From: Chitinophagaceae bacterium UBA1930
GTDB lineage: Bacteria; Bacteroidota; Bacteroidia; Chitinophagales; Chitinophagaceae
Length of the DNA: 64,000 bases
Reading direction: 5' to 3'
Assembly: GCA_002337145.1 (NCBI GenBank)
Contig: DDFK01000001.1
Span: forward strand, 1,085,501 to 1,149,500
Below, in pieces: positions 8,971 to 17,591 of the stretch; position 1 is the first letter of the stretch; each line of letters begins with the position of its first letter. The position numbers were made by a program, and so were the translations under genes. The notes beneath the pieces are model-generated. The model ran no database searches and had not been told where the DNA came from. It worked only from the letters and a program-made list of their open reading frames with translations.

Positions 8971-10110
8971 ATGCCCAAACCGCAACGTTTAAAAATTGGC
9001 GAAGGACAGATAAGTGGCTATATCTCCATTTTCCTGGCAATACTGGCAGTAGGTGGTATCCTGTGTTTCCGCTTCCCTGAAAGGCTGACTACACCTGAGT
9101 TCAGGAATGTGTATACAGGCGAAAGCATGGCCACGTTGATTACCGCAGTTGTTATTGGCAGTTTCTTTTTTGCATTGCTGAGCCTGTTGCTGAGCAAGAA
9201 AATAAAATGGGCACTCACGGGTTCGGCCATTGCAGCAGTAGCCATACTGTTGGGGGCGTTCAGTATGCATGGACGAAGCGTGGCAGGCACCAGTTGGCAT
9301 TTTGGGCTGGACTGGATGCTGTTGGACTTATTGCTAATGACTGTCATCTTTATTCCTTTGGAACTATTCTTTCCTAAAAATAATCAACAAACAAAATTCC
9401 ATGAAGAGTGGCGTACCGATCTGGTGTATTTTGTCATCAGCCATTTGTTCATCCAGTTTTTTGGTGTGATAACACAGAAGCCTGCTTTACTATTTTTTGG
9501 TTGGATAGGTTTTGACAAAGTACATCTATGGGTGCAGCACCTACCTTTTGTTGCGGGGCTTTTCCTGGCATTTTTTGCAACGGATCTATTTCAATATTGG
9601 GCACACCGCATTTTTCACAACCATGTGTATCTATGGCGTTTCCATTCGGTACATCACTCTACCAAAAACATGGATTGGCTGGCGGGCAGCCGCACCCATT
9701 TCATTGATATTTTCTTTACCCGTGCCATGACGTTTATACCTTTGTACATACTTGGTTTTTCGCAGCCCGTGTTCAATGCATACATCATTTTTATTGCCAT
9801 ACATGCAGTATTGATACATGCCAATACCCGCATCAACTTTGGTCCATTGAAATACATTTTCACAACACCGCAATACCATCATTGGCACCATTGCGAGGAC
9901 CCGAAACATTATGGTAAAAACTTCGCTTCCATCTTTCCTTTTATCGATATGATTTTTGGTACTTATTATTTGCCGGGCAATGTTTGGCCCGCAGGTACAG
10001 GTGTGCATGAAGCCCAATATCCAAAAGGATTTGTCAAACAAAGCATGTATCCTTTTACCAAAAGCCCGTTTGATACGGATTTGAACATGACGGAGCAAAG
10101 CGACCGATAG
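8971..10110 (+). CDS. Membrane fatty acid hydroxylase / sterol desaturase family protein
   Basis: The 379-residue integral membrane protein starts at the ATG at 8971; a TTG at 8887 would add unrelated residues and overlap rsgA. Several hydrophobic helices (about 17-35, 53-75, 82-98, 115-133, 150-170, 193-205, 250-285) surround the three histidine clusters of the diiron hydroxylase superfamily: HRIFH at 212-216, HSVHH at 225-229 and HHWHH at 303-307, plus HANTR near 283. Such enzymes hydroxylate or desaturate lipid chains or sterol-like substrates using O2. The substrate here is unknown. The first 100 residues are an extra membrane region relative to the minimal family. The gene is convergent with batA, with a nine-base gap. 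Confidence 0.88.
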   Translation: MPKPQRLKIGEGQISGYISIFLAILAVGGILCFRFPERLTTPEFRNVYTGESMATLITAVVIGSFFFALLSLLLSKKIKWALTGSAIAAVAILLGAFSMHGRSVAGTSWHFGLDWMLLDLLLMTVIFIPLELFFPKNNQQTKFHEEWRTDLVYFVISHLFIQFFGVITQKPALLFFGWIGFDKVHLWVQHLPFVAGLFLAFFATDLFQYWAHRIFHNHVYLWRFHSVHHSTKNMDWLAGSRTHFIDIFFTRAMTFIPLYILGFSQPVFNAYIIFIAIHAVLIHANTRINFGPLKYIFTTPQYHHWHHCEDPKHYGKNFASIFPFIDMIFGTYYLPGNVWPAGTGVHEAQYPKGFVKQSMYPFTKSPFDTDLNMTEQSDR

Positions 10111-10119
10111 CCTTTGTAG

Positions 10120-11127
10120 TTAAGGAAATTTTTTGAGGACAGTAAGCCGTAAGGTTGTTTCAAGCAGCAGCAGCCCCAAACCAGCAACAAGGAACCAGAA
10201 GTATTCATCCGTGTACCTATTGTAAGTAGTTACCTGAACCTTTGTTTTTTCCAACTGGTTAATGCTTTCATATATCTTCATCAAGGCATCCTTATCAGTT
10301 GCATGAAAGTATTGCCCACCTGTTTCATCGGCAATGTTCTTAAGTAGGCCTTCGTTAAACTCCAGTTTCTTTCTTTGGGTGGTGGTACCAAAGGCACTTT
10401 GCACTTCTACATCAACTTCCTTGTTGCTGCCCACACCAATGGTGTACACTTTAATACCAAAAGTCTTGGCCATATCTTTTGCAATATCCGGCGGTATCCT
10501 TCCACCAAAATCAACACCATCGGTTAGCAGCACAATAATCTTGCTTTTGCTTTTAGAATCACGCAACCTGTCCACACTTGTGGCAATACCGCTGCCAATT
10601 GCTGTGCCTTCATCCTGCAGGTAACCACTTTGAATATTATTGATTTGTGCAAGTACCGTATTATGGTCAGTAGTAATGGGGCACATGGTAAAGCTTTGGC
10701 TACTAAAGATGGTAACGCCAATCCTGTCGCCGGGGCGGTTGCGTACAAATGCTGCTGCCACTTCTTTACTTGCTTCCAGGCGGTTCGGCTGAAAGTCACG
10801 CTCCGTCATACTGCCACTAATATCAAAGCACAGCACAATATCAATGCCATCGCCATCGGTCTGTTGTTCAGTAAACTTCAACTGCGGTCTTGCCAAAGCA
10901 ATAATCAATGCAGTTAATGCCATGCAACGCAATACAAATGGCAAATGCCTTAGCCTTACTTTCCAGCTAAAGGTTCTTGGTAAAAAGTGTACTGTGGTTA
11001 CTGTAAGCGATGCAGATTGTTGCTGATTGTTTTTCAGGTACCAGTATATCATGTACAGTATTGCCAGCAACAATGGCAACACCCATGGGTAAGCAAATTC
11101 AATATGTTTATACCAATTGTACAGCAT
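10120..11127 (-). CDS. batA: BatA-like von Willebrand A domain membrane protein
   Basis: The 335-residue protein has N-terminal transmembrane segments (about 12-30 and 64-80), a periplasmic VWA domain (about 95-290) and a C-terminal helix (about 308-330). The metal-dependent adhesion site is intact: D102-x-S104-x-S106, T175 in DEGTAIG and D203 in LLTDGVD. Bat proteins work with MoxR ATPases in envelope stress and aerotolerance in Bacteroides and Leptospira, through an unclear mechanism. Its ATG overlaps the stop of the preceding gene by one base (TAATG), implying translational coupling. It is the last gene of the local operon. batB, batC and a full batD, which often follow, are absent. Confidence 0.9.
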   Translation of the reverse strand: MLYNWYKHIEFAYPWVLPLLLAILYMIYWYLKNNQQQSASLTVTTVHFLPRTFSWKVRLRHLPFVLRCMALTALIIALARPQLKFTEQQTDGDGIDIVLCFDISGSMTERDFQPNRLEASKEVAAAFVRNRPGDRIGVTIFSSQSFTMCPITTDHNTVLAQINNIQSGYLQDEGTAIGSGIATSVDRLRDSKSKSKIIVLLTDGVDFGGRIPPDIAKDMAKTFGIKVYTIGVGSNKEVDVEVQSAFGTTTQRKKLEFNEGLLKNIADETGGQYFHATDKDALMKIYESINQLEKTKVQVTTYNRYTDEYFWFLVAGLGLLLLETTLRLTVLKKFP

Positions 11128-12080
11128 TAGTTTTTCGTATAAAATCTGTTGACCGTTTCTATAAATGTTTTAGCAGTAGCCAATGCCTCATCATTGTCTT
11201 GTTGCGAAGGAATGAATTTGGCAAACTTTACTGCATCTGCCAAACGCAATAGCTGAAAATATTGTACCTGCATGGTTTCATTGCCTACCCTTCCTTTTAT
11301 CAACATCAAATACTCGTCTGTTGTTCGGGTTGAGGAATTGATGTGCAACTGCGTATCGGAAAAGTTCCTGCAAATGCTTACCAGTTCTGTATAAAACAGT
11401 TTATGCTGACCACCCTGTAAAAGGTTCCGCTGCTGCAATGCCTGTAGTTGCTGTAGGGCAAATTCATACGGGTTGCCAAAGCCGGGCACCTGCTTTGGCT
11501 TTGGCATTTTTGTTTCCTTGCGTTTGGACAATACCCACAACAAACCAAAAATGCTGATGAGTGCAAGTAGGGTAATGCCGATGATTATTCTCCAATCGTT
11601 GTGCAGTTTCACTTGCAGCACATCTTTAATATCGTGATAGTCCTGCATGGCCGTAACATCAACAGGCAATACGGTAATGGTAAGTGGCGGTGTTATGAGC
11701 GATTGTTTGTTATTGAGTACAATATTCAATTGGGGCAGTACCCAAAATCCTGAATCAAAAGAAGTGAGGTTTATTTTTTGAATGTATGTAAAACCATTGC
11801 TTAGTTGTATGGTATCAATGGGCAGCCGGTTCACTACTTCCAGGTGGTTGAATGTATCTGGCACATTGAACCATGCGGCAATATCAACCTTATCTCTGTC
11901 AATGTTTTCGGCTTTCAATTGCAGTTCAACCTGCTCACCTATCAGTATTTTTTCCCTATTAATGGTTGCGGAAACTTTTTGTGCATGCGTTGTAGCAGCC
12001 AAGCATACAAAAGTTACAAGACAACATACCGTTAACTTGAAACTCGAAACTTGAAACTTGAAATTTTTGCTTGCCATCAT
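11127..12080 (-). CDS. BatD/DUF4381-like membrane protein of the Bat operon
   Basis: The 317-residue protein has a signal sequence (cleavage near THAQ, about 31-34), an extracytoplasmic beta-rich domain (about 35-150) resembling the N-terminal domain of BatD, one transmembrane helix at about 165-185, and a cytosolic helical region (about 210-317). Position between DUF58 and the VWA gene fits the DUF4381/BatD-like slot of Bat operons. The start codon overlaps the upstream DUF58 gene by four bases (ATGA) and its stop overlaps batA by one. Residues 6-16, just before the hydrophobic core of the signal, are encoded by a simple DNA repeat of the AAGTTTCAAG type, apparently absorbed into the frame. 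Confidence 0.82.
   Translation of the reverse strand: MMASKNFKFQVSSFKLTVCCLVTFVCLAATTHAQKVSATINREKILIGEQVELQLKAENIDRDKVDIAAWFNVPDTFNHLEVVNRLPIDTIQLSNGFTYIQKINLTSFDSGFWVLPQLNIVLNNKQSLITPPLTITVLPVDVTAMQDYHDIKDVLQVKLHNDWRIIIGITLLALISIFGLLWVLSKRKETKMPKPKQVPGFGNPYEFALQQLQALQQRNLLQGGQHKLFYTELVSICRNFSDTQLHINSSTRTTDEYLMLIKGRVGNETMQVQYFQLLRLADAVKFAKFIPSQQDNDEALATAKTFIETVNRFYTKN
12033..12064. repeat. AACTTGAAAC-type simple repeat inside a coding region
   Basis: Near-tandem copies of a ten-base unit (ACTTGAAACT and variants) fill this stretch. It encodes part of the signal region of the BatD-like protein (KFQVSSFK). The same kind of text appears in the copper ATPase at 54682-54714. Confidence 0.7.
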
Positions 12081-12946
12081 GCCCTGCGGATAAAAAATTG
12101 TTGTAAAGCCTTCACGTAATCATCGCCGGTAGCTATCTGCAACAAATCGGCACCAGCCAGGCGAAAGGTTTCTTTTGCATCTTCCTGAATTTTTATGAAC
12201 TGGTTCTGGTACACAAATCTGCTTATGGGATCGTTGGTATCCAACCAAACTGTCCTTCCTGTTTCGGCATCCTGCAACTGCACCAGGCCCACATCGGGCA
12301 GTTTGGCATCCATCCTGTCAAATACCTGCACACCAATTACGTCATGGCGTTTGGCAGCAATTTTCAATGCGTTGTGGTAGCCTGCATCTGCAAAATCACT
12401 CAATACAAATACAATGCTTTTGTGCCTGGTAATATTGTTCAAAAACTGTAATGCCTTTACAATATCGGTCTGTTTGTTCTTGGGTTGTACCGTAAGCAGT
12501 TCACGAACCATGTACAGTACATGCTCCCTACCCTTTGTGGATGGGATGTATTTTTCTACCCGGTCAGAAAAAAATAACAGCCCCGTCTTGTCATTATTGT
12601 TCAATGCACTAAAAGCAAGCACAGCACATATTTCGGTGATCAGTTCTTTCTTGTTTTGTTTGTTTGTCCCAAACAGGCTGCTGGCACTTGCATCTACCAG
12701 TAAAAAAACACTCAGTTCCCTTTCTTCCTCAAACATCTTACTGTAGGTGCTGCCCATTCTTGCACTAACATTCCAGTCAATAAAGCGTATATCATCGCCC
12801 GCAGCATATTCTTTCACTTCTTTAAAGCTCATGCCACGGCCCTTAAAGGCGGAGTGGTATTCGCCCGTAAACAAATGATTGGTCAGCTTCTTGCTTTTTA
12901 TTTCAAGTTCACGAACCTTTTTCAATATTTCCTGTGCTGTAAGCAT
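12077..12946 (-). CDS. DUF58 domain protein of the Bat operon
   Basis: The 289-residue protein has the DUF58 core: FKGRGMSFKEVKEYAAGDD around 35-52, RFIDWNVSARMG around 54-65, and a degenerate VWA-like segment beginning FLLVDASAS at about 81-89, which still carries D-x-S-x-S. No membrane segment is evident, so it is probably cytosolic, acting with the MoxR ATPase and the membrane-bound BatA and BatD-like partners. The MoxR-DUF58-VWA order is the classic arrangement. It starts 91 bases after moxR and overlaps the next gene by four bases. Confidence 0.92.
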   Translation of the reverse strand: MLTAQEILKKVRELEIKSKKLTNHLFTGEYHSAFKGRGMSFKEVKEYAAGDDIRFIDWNVSARMGSTYSKMFEEERELSVFLLVDASASSLFGTNKQNKKELITEICAVLAFSALNNNDKTGLLFFSDRVEKYIPSTKGREHVLYMVRELLTVQPKNKQTDIVKALQFLNNITRHKSIVFVLSDFADAGYHNALKIAAKRHDVIGVQVFDRMDAKLPDVGLVQLQDAETGRTVWLDTNDPISRFVYQNQFIKIQEDAKETFRLAGADLLQIATGDDYVKALQQFFIRRA

Positions 12947-13037
12947 GGGCCTTCAAAAAAATTATGTTGTATACGTTATGTCAACAGCCTGAACACCTTT
13001 GATCTCCCCCACAATACTAATTAACCAATTAACTTGA

Positions 13038-14036
13038 TTAAGGCACCTGCACCGTCCTTAAAATATCATCCACCAATATTTCGCTGGTCACATTCTCTGC
13101 CTCTGCTTCATAGGTCAGCCCAATCCTATGCCGCAGTACATCTTTGGCAATGGCCTTTACATCATCGGGTATTACATAACCTCTTGCATTCATGAATGCA
13201 TAGGCCTTTGCAGCCAATGCTAGGTTAATGCTGGCCCTTGGCGATCCGCCATAACTTAGCATGTTTTTCATTCTGCCTAACCCATATTGATCGGGGTAGC
13301 GTGTGGCAAACACAATATCGATAATGTACTGCTCCACTTTTTCATCCATATAAATCTCACGTACCAGGTTCTTGCCTGCAATAATTTCATGGGTGCTTAC
13401 TACCTGGTTAATAGTGGGTATTGCAGCCCCCTGCACCTGTTGGCGAATGATGAGTTGCTCTTCTTTTTTATCGGGGTAGCCCACCACCACTTTCAGCATG
13501 AACCTGTCTACCTGTGCCTCGGGCAATGGGTAGGTACCTTCCTGCTCCAGCGGGTTCTGCGTTGCCAGTACAAGAAACGGTTCATCCAGTTTATAGCTCT
13601 GCTCGCCAATGGTTACCTGTTTTTCTTGCATGGCTTCCAATAAGGCACTCTGCACTTTTGCAGGGGCACGGTTTATTTCGTCGGCCAGTATAAAATTGGC
13701 AAATATGGGTCCTTTGCGTACCACGAACTCGTTCCTGCTCTGGTTAAATATCATGGTACCTACCACATCGGCAGGTAGCAGGTCGGGCGTAAACTGTATA
13801 CGGCTGAACTGTGCATTTACCGCCTGCGACAGGGATTTTATGGTGAGTGTTTTTGCGAGCCCGGGCACCCCTTCCAGCAAAACGTGGCCATTGCTTAGCA
13901 AACCGATCAGCAATCTGTCAACCATGTATTGCTGGCCAACAATTACTTTGCCCAATTCTGTTTTTAGCCTTTGCACAAAACCGGCGTGGTATTGTATTTT
14001 TTCGTTGAGCTGCTGTATGTCTTCGGCTGTTTGCAT
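13038..14036 (-). CDS. MoxR-family AAA+ ATPase
   Basis: The 332-residue protein is a full-length MoxR ATPase. The Walker A motif GVPGLAKT is at 56-63, Walker B with the MoxR signature ILADEINRAPAKVQ begins near 116, and sensor 1 ATQNPLEQEGTYPLPEAQ lies around 165-182, followed by the arginine-finger region VDRFMLK. MoxR proteins act as chaperone-like remodellers together with VWA proteins. It heads the operon moxR, DUF58, BatD-like, batA, all on the minus strand. A possible -7 box, TACTTTG, is readable on the minus strand about 25-30 bases before the start. Confidence 0.95.
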   Translation of the reverse strand: MQTAEDIQQLNEKIQYHAGFVQRLKTELGKVIVGQQYMVDRLLIGLLSNGHVLLEGVPGLAKTLTIKSLSQAVNAQFSRIQFTPDLLPADVVGTMIFNQSRNEFVVRKGPIFANFILADEINRAPAKVQSALLEAMQEKQVTIGEQSYKLDEPFLVLATQNPLEQEGTYPLPEAQVDRFMLKVVVGYPDKKEEQLIIRQQVQGAAIPTINQVVSTHEIIAGKNLVREIYMDEKVEQYIIDIVFATRYPDQYGLGRMKNMLSYGGSPRASINLALAAKAYAFMNARGYVIPDDVKAIAKDVLRHRIGLTYEAEAENVTSEILVDDILRTVQVP

Positions 14037-14221
14037 GTGTTGTTTTTTAGAAGTGGTGAATGTACAAAGTACAGTTGATTGAGAAATTGCGTGCCCCGTT
14101 TATTGTGATTTTTTTTAAGAACAATATCAATGCCATGAGTTAAGGGTTGTTGGTTAATTAGTTGATTGGTATTATGGAGGAGGGCGTGTAGGTAGGAATG
14201 ACGAAGTATGTTACTATAGCC

Positions 14222-14249
14222 GATGGGTGTGCCGATAGTTATCGCGACC
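14222..14249 (-). repeat. Dispersed intergenic repeat, CCGATA/CACCCATC type
   Basis: Read on the minus strand it carries CGATAACTATCGG followed by CACACCCATC. Related copies lie at 15807-15833, 37257-37284 and 49734-49757. The palindrome alone is at 33337-33354. Confidence 0.7.
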
Positions 14250-14322
14250 ATAGCAGTTGATGGATGCCATTGCTACTGGCTACATAATGCCCCAACACAG
14301 GCAAGGTTGCCGCTCCAACCCT

Positions 14323-14330
14323 TATCTTCG
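14323..14330 (+). promoter_or_regulatory. Candidate -7 promoter element of ubiE
   Basis: TATCTTCG is one base off the Bacteroidota -7 consensus TAnnTTTG and ends six bases before the ubiE ATG. The surrounding 14 bases (CTTATCTTCGCAGC) are identical to the region just before rsgA. No good -33 TTG at normal spacing is visible. Confidence 0.45.
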
Positions 14331-14336
14331 CAGCCT

Positions 14337-15080
14337 ATGGCAAAATTTGCACATGATACTATTGTGCCCGATAGTGGAAGCAATGCAGGAAAGAAGCAGC
14401 AGGTAGCAGAAATGTTTAATGACATTGCTTTTCGTTACGATTTCCTGAACCGTTTTTTGAGTGTTGGCATAGACATACGTTGGCGTAAAAAAGCCATCGG
14501 TTTTTTAAAGGACATACATCCACAGCAGGTGCTGGATGTGGCTACCGGCACTGCCGATGTAGCATTGCTGACCTATAAAATGCTTCGCCCTAAAAAAATT
14601 ATTGGTATCGATATAAGCGAGGGCATGCTGGATTTTGGCAGGAAAAAGATTGAACAGGCAGGTTTGCAACATAGCATTGAGTTGCAATTGGGCGATAGCG
14701 AAAAAATAAACTTTGCCGACAATAGCTTTGATGCCATAACCGTGGCCTTTGGCGTACGCAATTTTGAGAACCTGGAGAAGGGGCTGAAAGAAATGTACCG
14801 CGTACTGAAACCGGGTGGCAGGGCGGTGATACTTGAGTTTTCGAAACCCAAGCAAACGGCTTTCAAAAGCGTGTATAAATTGTACATGAACATTATTGCA
14901 CCTGGTTTTGGCAAAATGTTTGCAAAAAATAAAGATGCTTATCAATATCTTAACGGCTCCATTCAGGCTTTTCCTGAAGGAGAAACCTTTTTAAACATCA
15001 TGAATGAAGCAGGATTTACCCAAACACATTTACAAACCCTTAGTTTAGGAATATGCACCATTTACTGCGGAAGCAAATAA
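14337..15080 (+). CDS. ubiE: Demethylmenaquinone methyltransferase UbiE/MenG
   Basis: The enzyme C-methylates demethylmenaquinone to menaquinone using SAM. The start is the ATG at 14337 (MAKFAHDTIVPD), giving 247 residues; the longer frame from 14223 adds residues encoded by the intergenic repeat. The SAM-binding motif VLDVATGTAD is at 65-74, the acidic loop GIDISEGML near 90-98, and the UbiE signatures YDFLNRFLSVGID and VAFGVRNFENLEKGL near 34-46 and 136-150 are clear. The C-terminus overlaps the start of porT by 28 bases, so the two are co-transcribed. Confidence 0.96.
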   Translation: MAKFAHDTIVPDSGSNAGKKQQVAEMFNDIAFRYDFLNRFLSVGIDIRWRKKAIGFLKDIHPQQVLDVATGTADVALLTYKMLRPKKIIGIDISEGMLDFGRKKIEQAGLQHSIELQLGDSEKINFADNSFDAITVAFGVRNFENLEKGLKEMYRVLKPGGRAVILEFSKPKQTAFKSVYKLYMNIIAPGFGKMFAKNKDAYQYLNGSIQAFPEGETFLNIMNEAGFTQTHLQTLSLGICTIYCGSK

Positions 15081-15763
15081 GTATCCTGTTTGTATCACTT
15101 GCTTTTTTTAGCAATGCACATGCACAGTACAAGCAGTTGTACCGTGAGAACCATGATGACATGCCTTATTATTTTGGCATGACGCTGGCCTATAATACCA
15201 GCTATCTTGCTGCTACAAAGAATACAAGGTTTACCCAGTACGACAGCATCATGAGCGTGGAGCCAGGAGCCAGTGGCGGTATAGCTTTGGGCCTGTTGGC
15301 CACTTTGAAACTGAATGACTATTACGAGTTGCGTGTGAACCCGCAGCTAATCATTGGTGGCTCAAAATATTTTACCTACATCACCAACTATCCTATAAGA
15401 GTAGAGAAGAAGACTTTGCCTTCTACCATTGTCAGTTTCCCTATCCATTTCAAGTTCAATTCGGACAGGTTGAACAATTTCCGCACTTACCTGTTGGGCG
15501 GCGTAAAGTTTGATATGGACCTGGCCAGTAACTCTGCCGCACGTAATGCAGAGGATTTGGTGAAGCTGAAGAAAAATGATTTTGCATTGGAGGCGGGCAT
15601 CGGCTTTAATTTTTACCTGCCGTTTGTAACGGTGTCGCCCGAAATCAAGTTCAGTTATGGTCTTACCAATATACATGCCCGCGACCCGAACCTGAAGTAT
15701 TCCAATGTATTGGAAAAACTGCAATCGAGAATGATTACCATTTCACTTCATTTGGAGGATTAA
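15053..15763 (+). CDS. porT: Type IX secretion system outer-membrane protein PorT
   Basis: The 236-residue protein has a signal peptide (cleavage after about residue 24, AHA-Q) and a mature domain of alternating beta-strands typical of an eight-strand outer-membrane barrel. The length, the opening YKQLYRENHDDMPYYFGMTL and the end of the barrel (RMITISLHLED) fit the PorT/SprT family needed for type IX secretion in Porphyromonas and Flavobacterium. Location next to ubiE, with a 28-base overlap, is an arrangement I recall from other Bacteroidota and supports true PorT over a generic barrel. The other secretion genes (porK/L/M/N, sov) are not in this window. Confidence 0.85.
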   Translation: MHHLLRKQISILFVSLAFFSNAHAQYKQLYRENHDDMPYYFGMTLAYNTSYLAATKNTRFTQYDSIMSVEPGASGGIALGLLATLKLNDYYELRVNPQLIIGGSKYFTYITNYPIRVEKKTLPSTIVSFPIHFKFNSDRLNNFRTYLLGGVKFDMDLASNSAARNAEDLVKLKKNDFALEAGIGFNFYLPFVTVSPEIKFSYGLTNIHARDPNLKYSNVLEKLQSRMITISLHLED

Positions 15764-15806
15764 TTGTTTTGTTGCAGGCTGTTGGTCATCATTGGGCTTC
15801 GGTGGC

Positions 15807-15833
15807 CCCGATAGTTATCGGGACACCCATCGG
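15807..15833 (+). repeat. Dispersed intergenic repeat, CCGATA/CACCCATC type
   Basis: It contains the palindrome CCCGATAGTTATCGGG followed directly by ACACCCATC. It lies in the convergent gap between porT and yifB. The palindrome could form a short hairpin but has no T-run. Confidence 0.7.
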
Positions 15834-15863
15834 GTTAAGTGCATGGTTGGCCATGTTTAATAA

Positions 15864-17411
15864 TCAGCCCGCCCAACCTTCCCTGTCCAGGCTCCTGTAA
15901 TGAATGGCTTCTGCTACATGTTCCGGTTTAATTTTTTCGCTGGCAACCAGGTCTGCAATCGTCCTGCTTACTTTCAATATCCTGTCGTAGGCCCTTGCAC
16001 TTAAGTTTAAACGTTCCATTGCTTTTTTTAATAAGGCTTCCCCAATATGGTCAATGGCACATATTTCACGCAGTAGCTTGCTGCTTATTTGTGCATTTGA
16101 ATGCGTACTACCTGTATGCTCTTTGTAACGCTGTGCCTGTATTTCACGGGCGGCAATTACACGCTCACGTATGATGGCAGAGTTTTCGCCTTGCTTGTTG
16201 GTATTGCTCAATTCGCTAAAAGCCACGGGTGTTACCTCTACGTGTAAATCAATCCTGTCAAGCAACGGGCCACTCACTTTGTTCAGGTATTTCTGTACCG
16301 CACCTGGTGGGCAGGAGCATTCCTTGTCGGGATGGTTGTAGTAGCCGCAAGGGCAAGGGTTCATGCTCGCAATCAACATAAAGTTGGCCGGAAAGTCCAA
16401 CGCCATTTTTGCCCGTGAAATGGTTACCAGCCTTTCTTCCATTGGCTGACGCATCACTTCAAGAACAGTTTTTTTGAACTCTGGCAGCTCATCCAGAAAC
16501 AGTACGCCGTTATGTGCCAGTGAAATTTCTCCGGGCTGCGGTACGCCGCCGCCGCCAACCAATGCCACATCGCTTATGGTATGGTGCGGGGACCGGAACG
16601 GCCGTTTAGCAATCAACGAAGCATTTGCCGGAAGCTTGCCTGCAACACTATGAATCTTGGTAGTTTCCAGTGCTTCGTGCAGGCTCAATGGTGGCAGTAT
16701 TGTTGGCAGTCTTTTGGCCAGCATCGTTTTACCTGCACCCGGCGGGCCAATCAATATGGCGTTGTGGCCACCTGCTGCTGCAATCTCCAATGCACGTTTA
16801 ATGTTTTCCTGGCCCTTCACATCGCTAAAATCAAAATCGAATTCGTACTGGTTGGCAAAAAATTCTTCCCTAGTGTTTACATTAACGGGTTGCAATGATT
16901 TTTCATCGGCCAAAAAATGAACCACATCATTCAGGTGCTCCACACCATACACGGCCAGGTTGTTTACCATTGCGGCTTCCCGGGCATTTTGCTTGGGTAC
17001 AATCAATCCTTTATAACCTTCTTTTCTTGCCTGTATGGCAATGGGCAATGCACCTTTAATAGGCTGTACGGTTCCGTCCAAACTCAGTTCGCCCATAATT
17101 AGATAATCCTTTAAACGGTCAGGCTCCCCTATCTGTTCGCTTGCACCCAGCACGCCAATAGCAATGGGTAAATCAAAGGCAGAGCCTGCCTTGCGTATGT
17201 CTGCCGGGGCCAAATTAACCACTATTTTGGTGCGTGGCATTTGATACCCGTTTGTCTTAATGGCACTTTCCATACGTTGCAGGCTTTCTTTAACTGCATT
17301 GTCAGGCAGGCCCACAATATAATAGCCCTGACCGTTGCTTACGTTTACTTCTATTGTAATAGCAATTGCCTCAACACCATATACCGCAGCACCAAATATT
17401 TTAACAAGCAT
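15864..17411 (-). CDS. YifB/ComM-family Mg-chelatase-like AAA+ ATPase
   Basis: The 515-residue protein has the full YifB architecture: an N-terminal ChlI-type domain (about 20-165, with the Lon-like substrate fold), an AAA+ core with Walker A GPPGAGKT at 222-229 and Walker B VLFLDELPEF from about 303, a cysteine cluster CPCGYYNHPDKECSC near 353-366, and a C-terminal Mg-chelatase domain (about 410-510). ComM of this family is a hexameric helicase promoting branch migration during integration of transforming DNA. With dprA in the same window this hints at competence, though both genes are widespread in non-competent bacteria. It is transcribed alone. Confidence 0.94.
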   Translation of the reverse strand: MLVKIFGAAVYGVEAIAITIEVNVSNGQGYYIVGLPDNAVKESLQRMESAIKTNGYQMPRTKIVVNLAPADIRKAGSAFDLPIAIGVLGASEQIGEPDRLKDYLIMGELSLDGTVQPIKGALPIAIQARKEGYKGLIVPKQNAREAAMVNNLAVYGVEHLNDVVHFLADEKSLQPVNVNTREEFFANQYEFDFDFSDVKGQENIKRALEIAAAGGHNAILIGPPGAGKTMLAKRLPTILPPLSLHEALETTKIHSVAGKLPANASLIAKRPFRSPHHTISDVALVGGGGVPQPGEISLAHNGVLFLDELPEFKKTVLEVMRQPMEERLVTISRAKMALDFPANFMLIASMNPCPCGYYNHPDKECSCPPGAVQKYLNKVSGPLLDRIDLHVEVTPVAFSELSNTNKQGENSAIIRERVIAAREIQAQRYKEHTGSTHSNAQISSKLLREICAIDHIGEALLKKAMERLNLSARAYDRILKVSRTIADLVASEKIKPEHVAEAIHYRSLDREGWAG

Positions 17412-17527
17412 ACAAACTGTTTAAGTTTCAATACTGGCATATCAACCAAGTGCCGTTACACTATTGAAATGCAGTATGAATATATATTATTTTTTTATAA
17501 CAAGAAAAAGTCGATATTCTTTATAAC

Positions 17528-17556
17528 AAAAAAGCCAGCATTGAGCTGGCCTTTTT
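17528..17556. terminator. Intrinsic terminator downstream of the Sus-like locus
   Basis: A six-bp GC-rich stem (GCCAGC/GCTGGC) with a five-base loop is flanked by six A and five T, so it works on both strands. On the minus strand it follows the DUF1735 gene, ending the SusC-SusD-DUF1735 transcript. Confidence 0.85.
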
Positions 17557-17591
17557 GGAATTATACTTATTTGTAGATTTTCTACATCCTA

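Larger units (their letters stand above)
14037..14336. other. Intergenic region between divergent moxR and ubiE
   Basis: These 300 bases hold the divergent promoters, the dispersed repeat at 14222-14249 and the TATCTTCG box at 14323-14330. Short open frames on either strand have no recognisable features, so I see no gene. Confidence 0.7.

Noticed and set aside
14223..14336. N-terminal extension of ubiE by 38 residues
   Set aside because: The extension is partly encoded by a dispersed intergenic repeat and does not resemble UbiE. The ATG at 14337 fits the family length.
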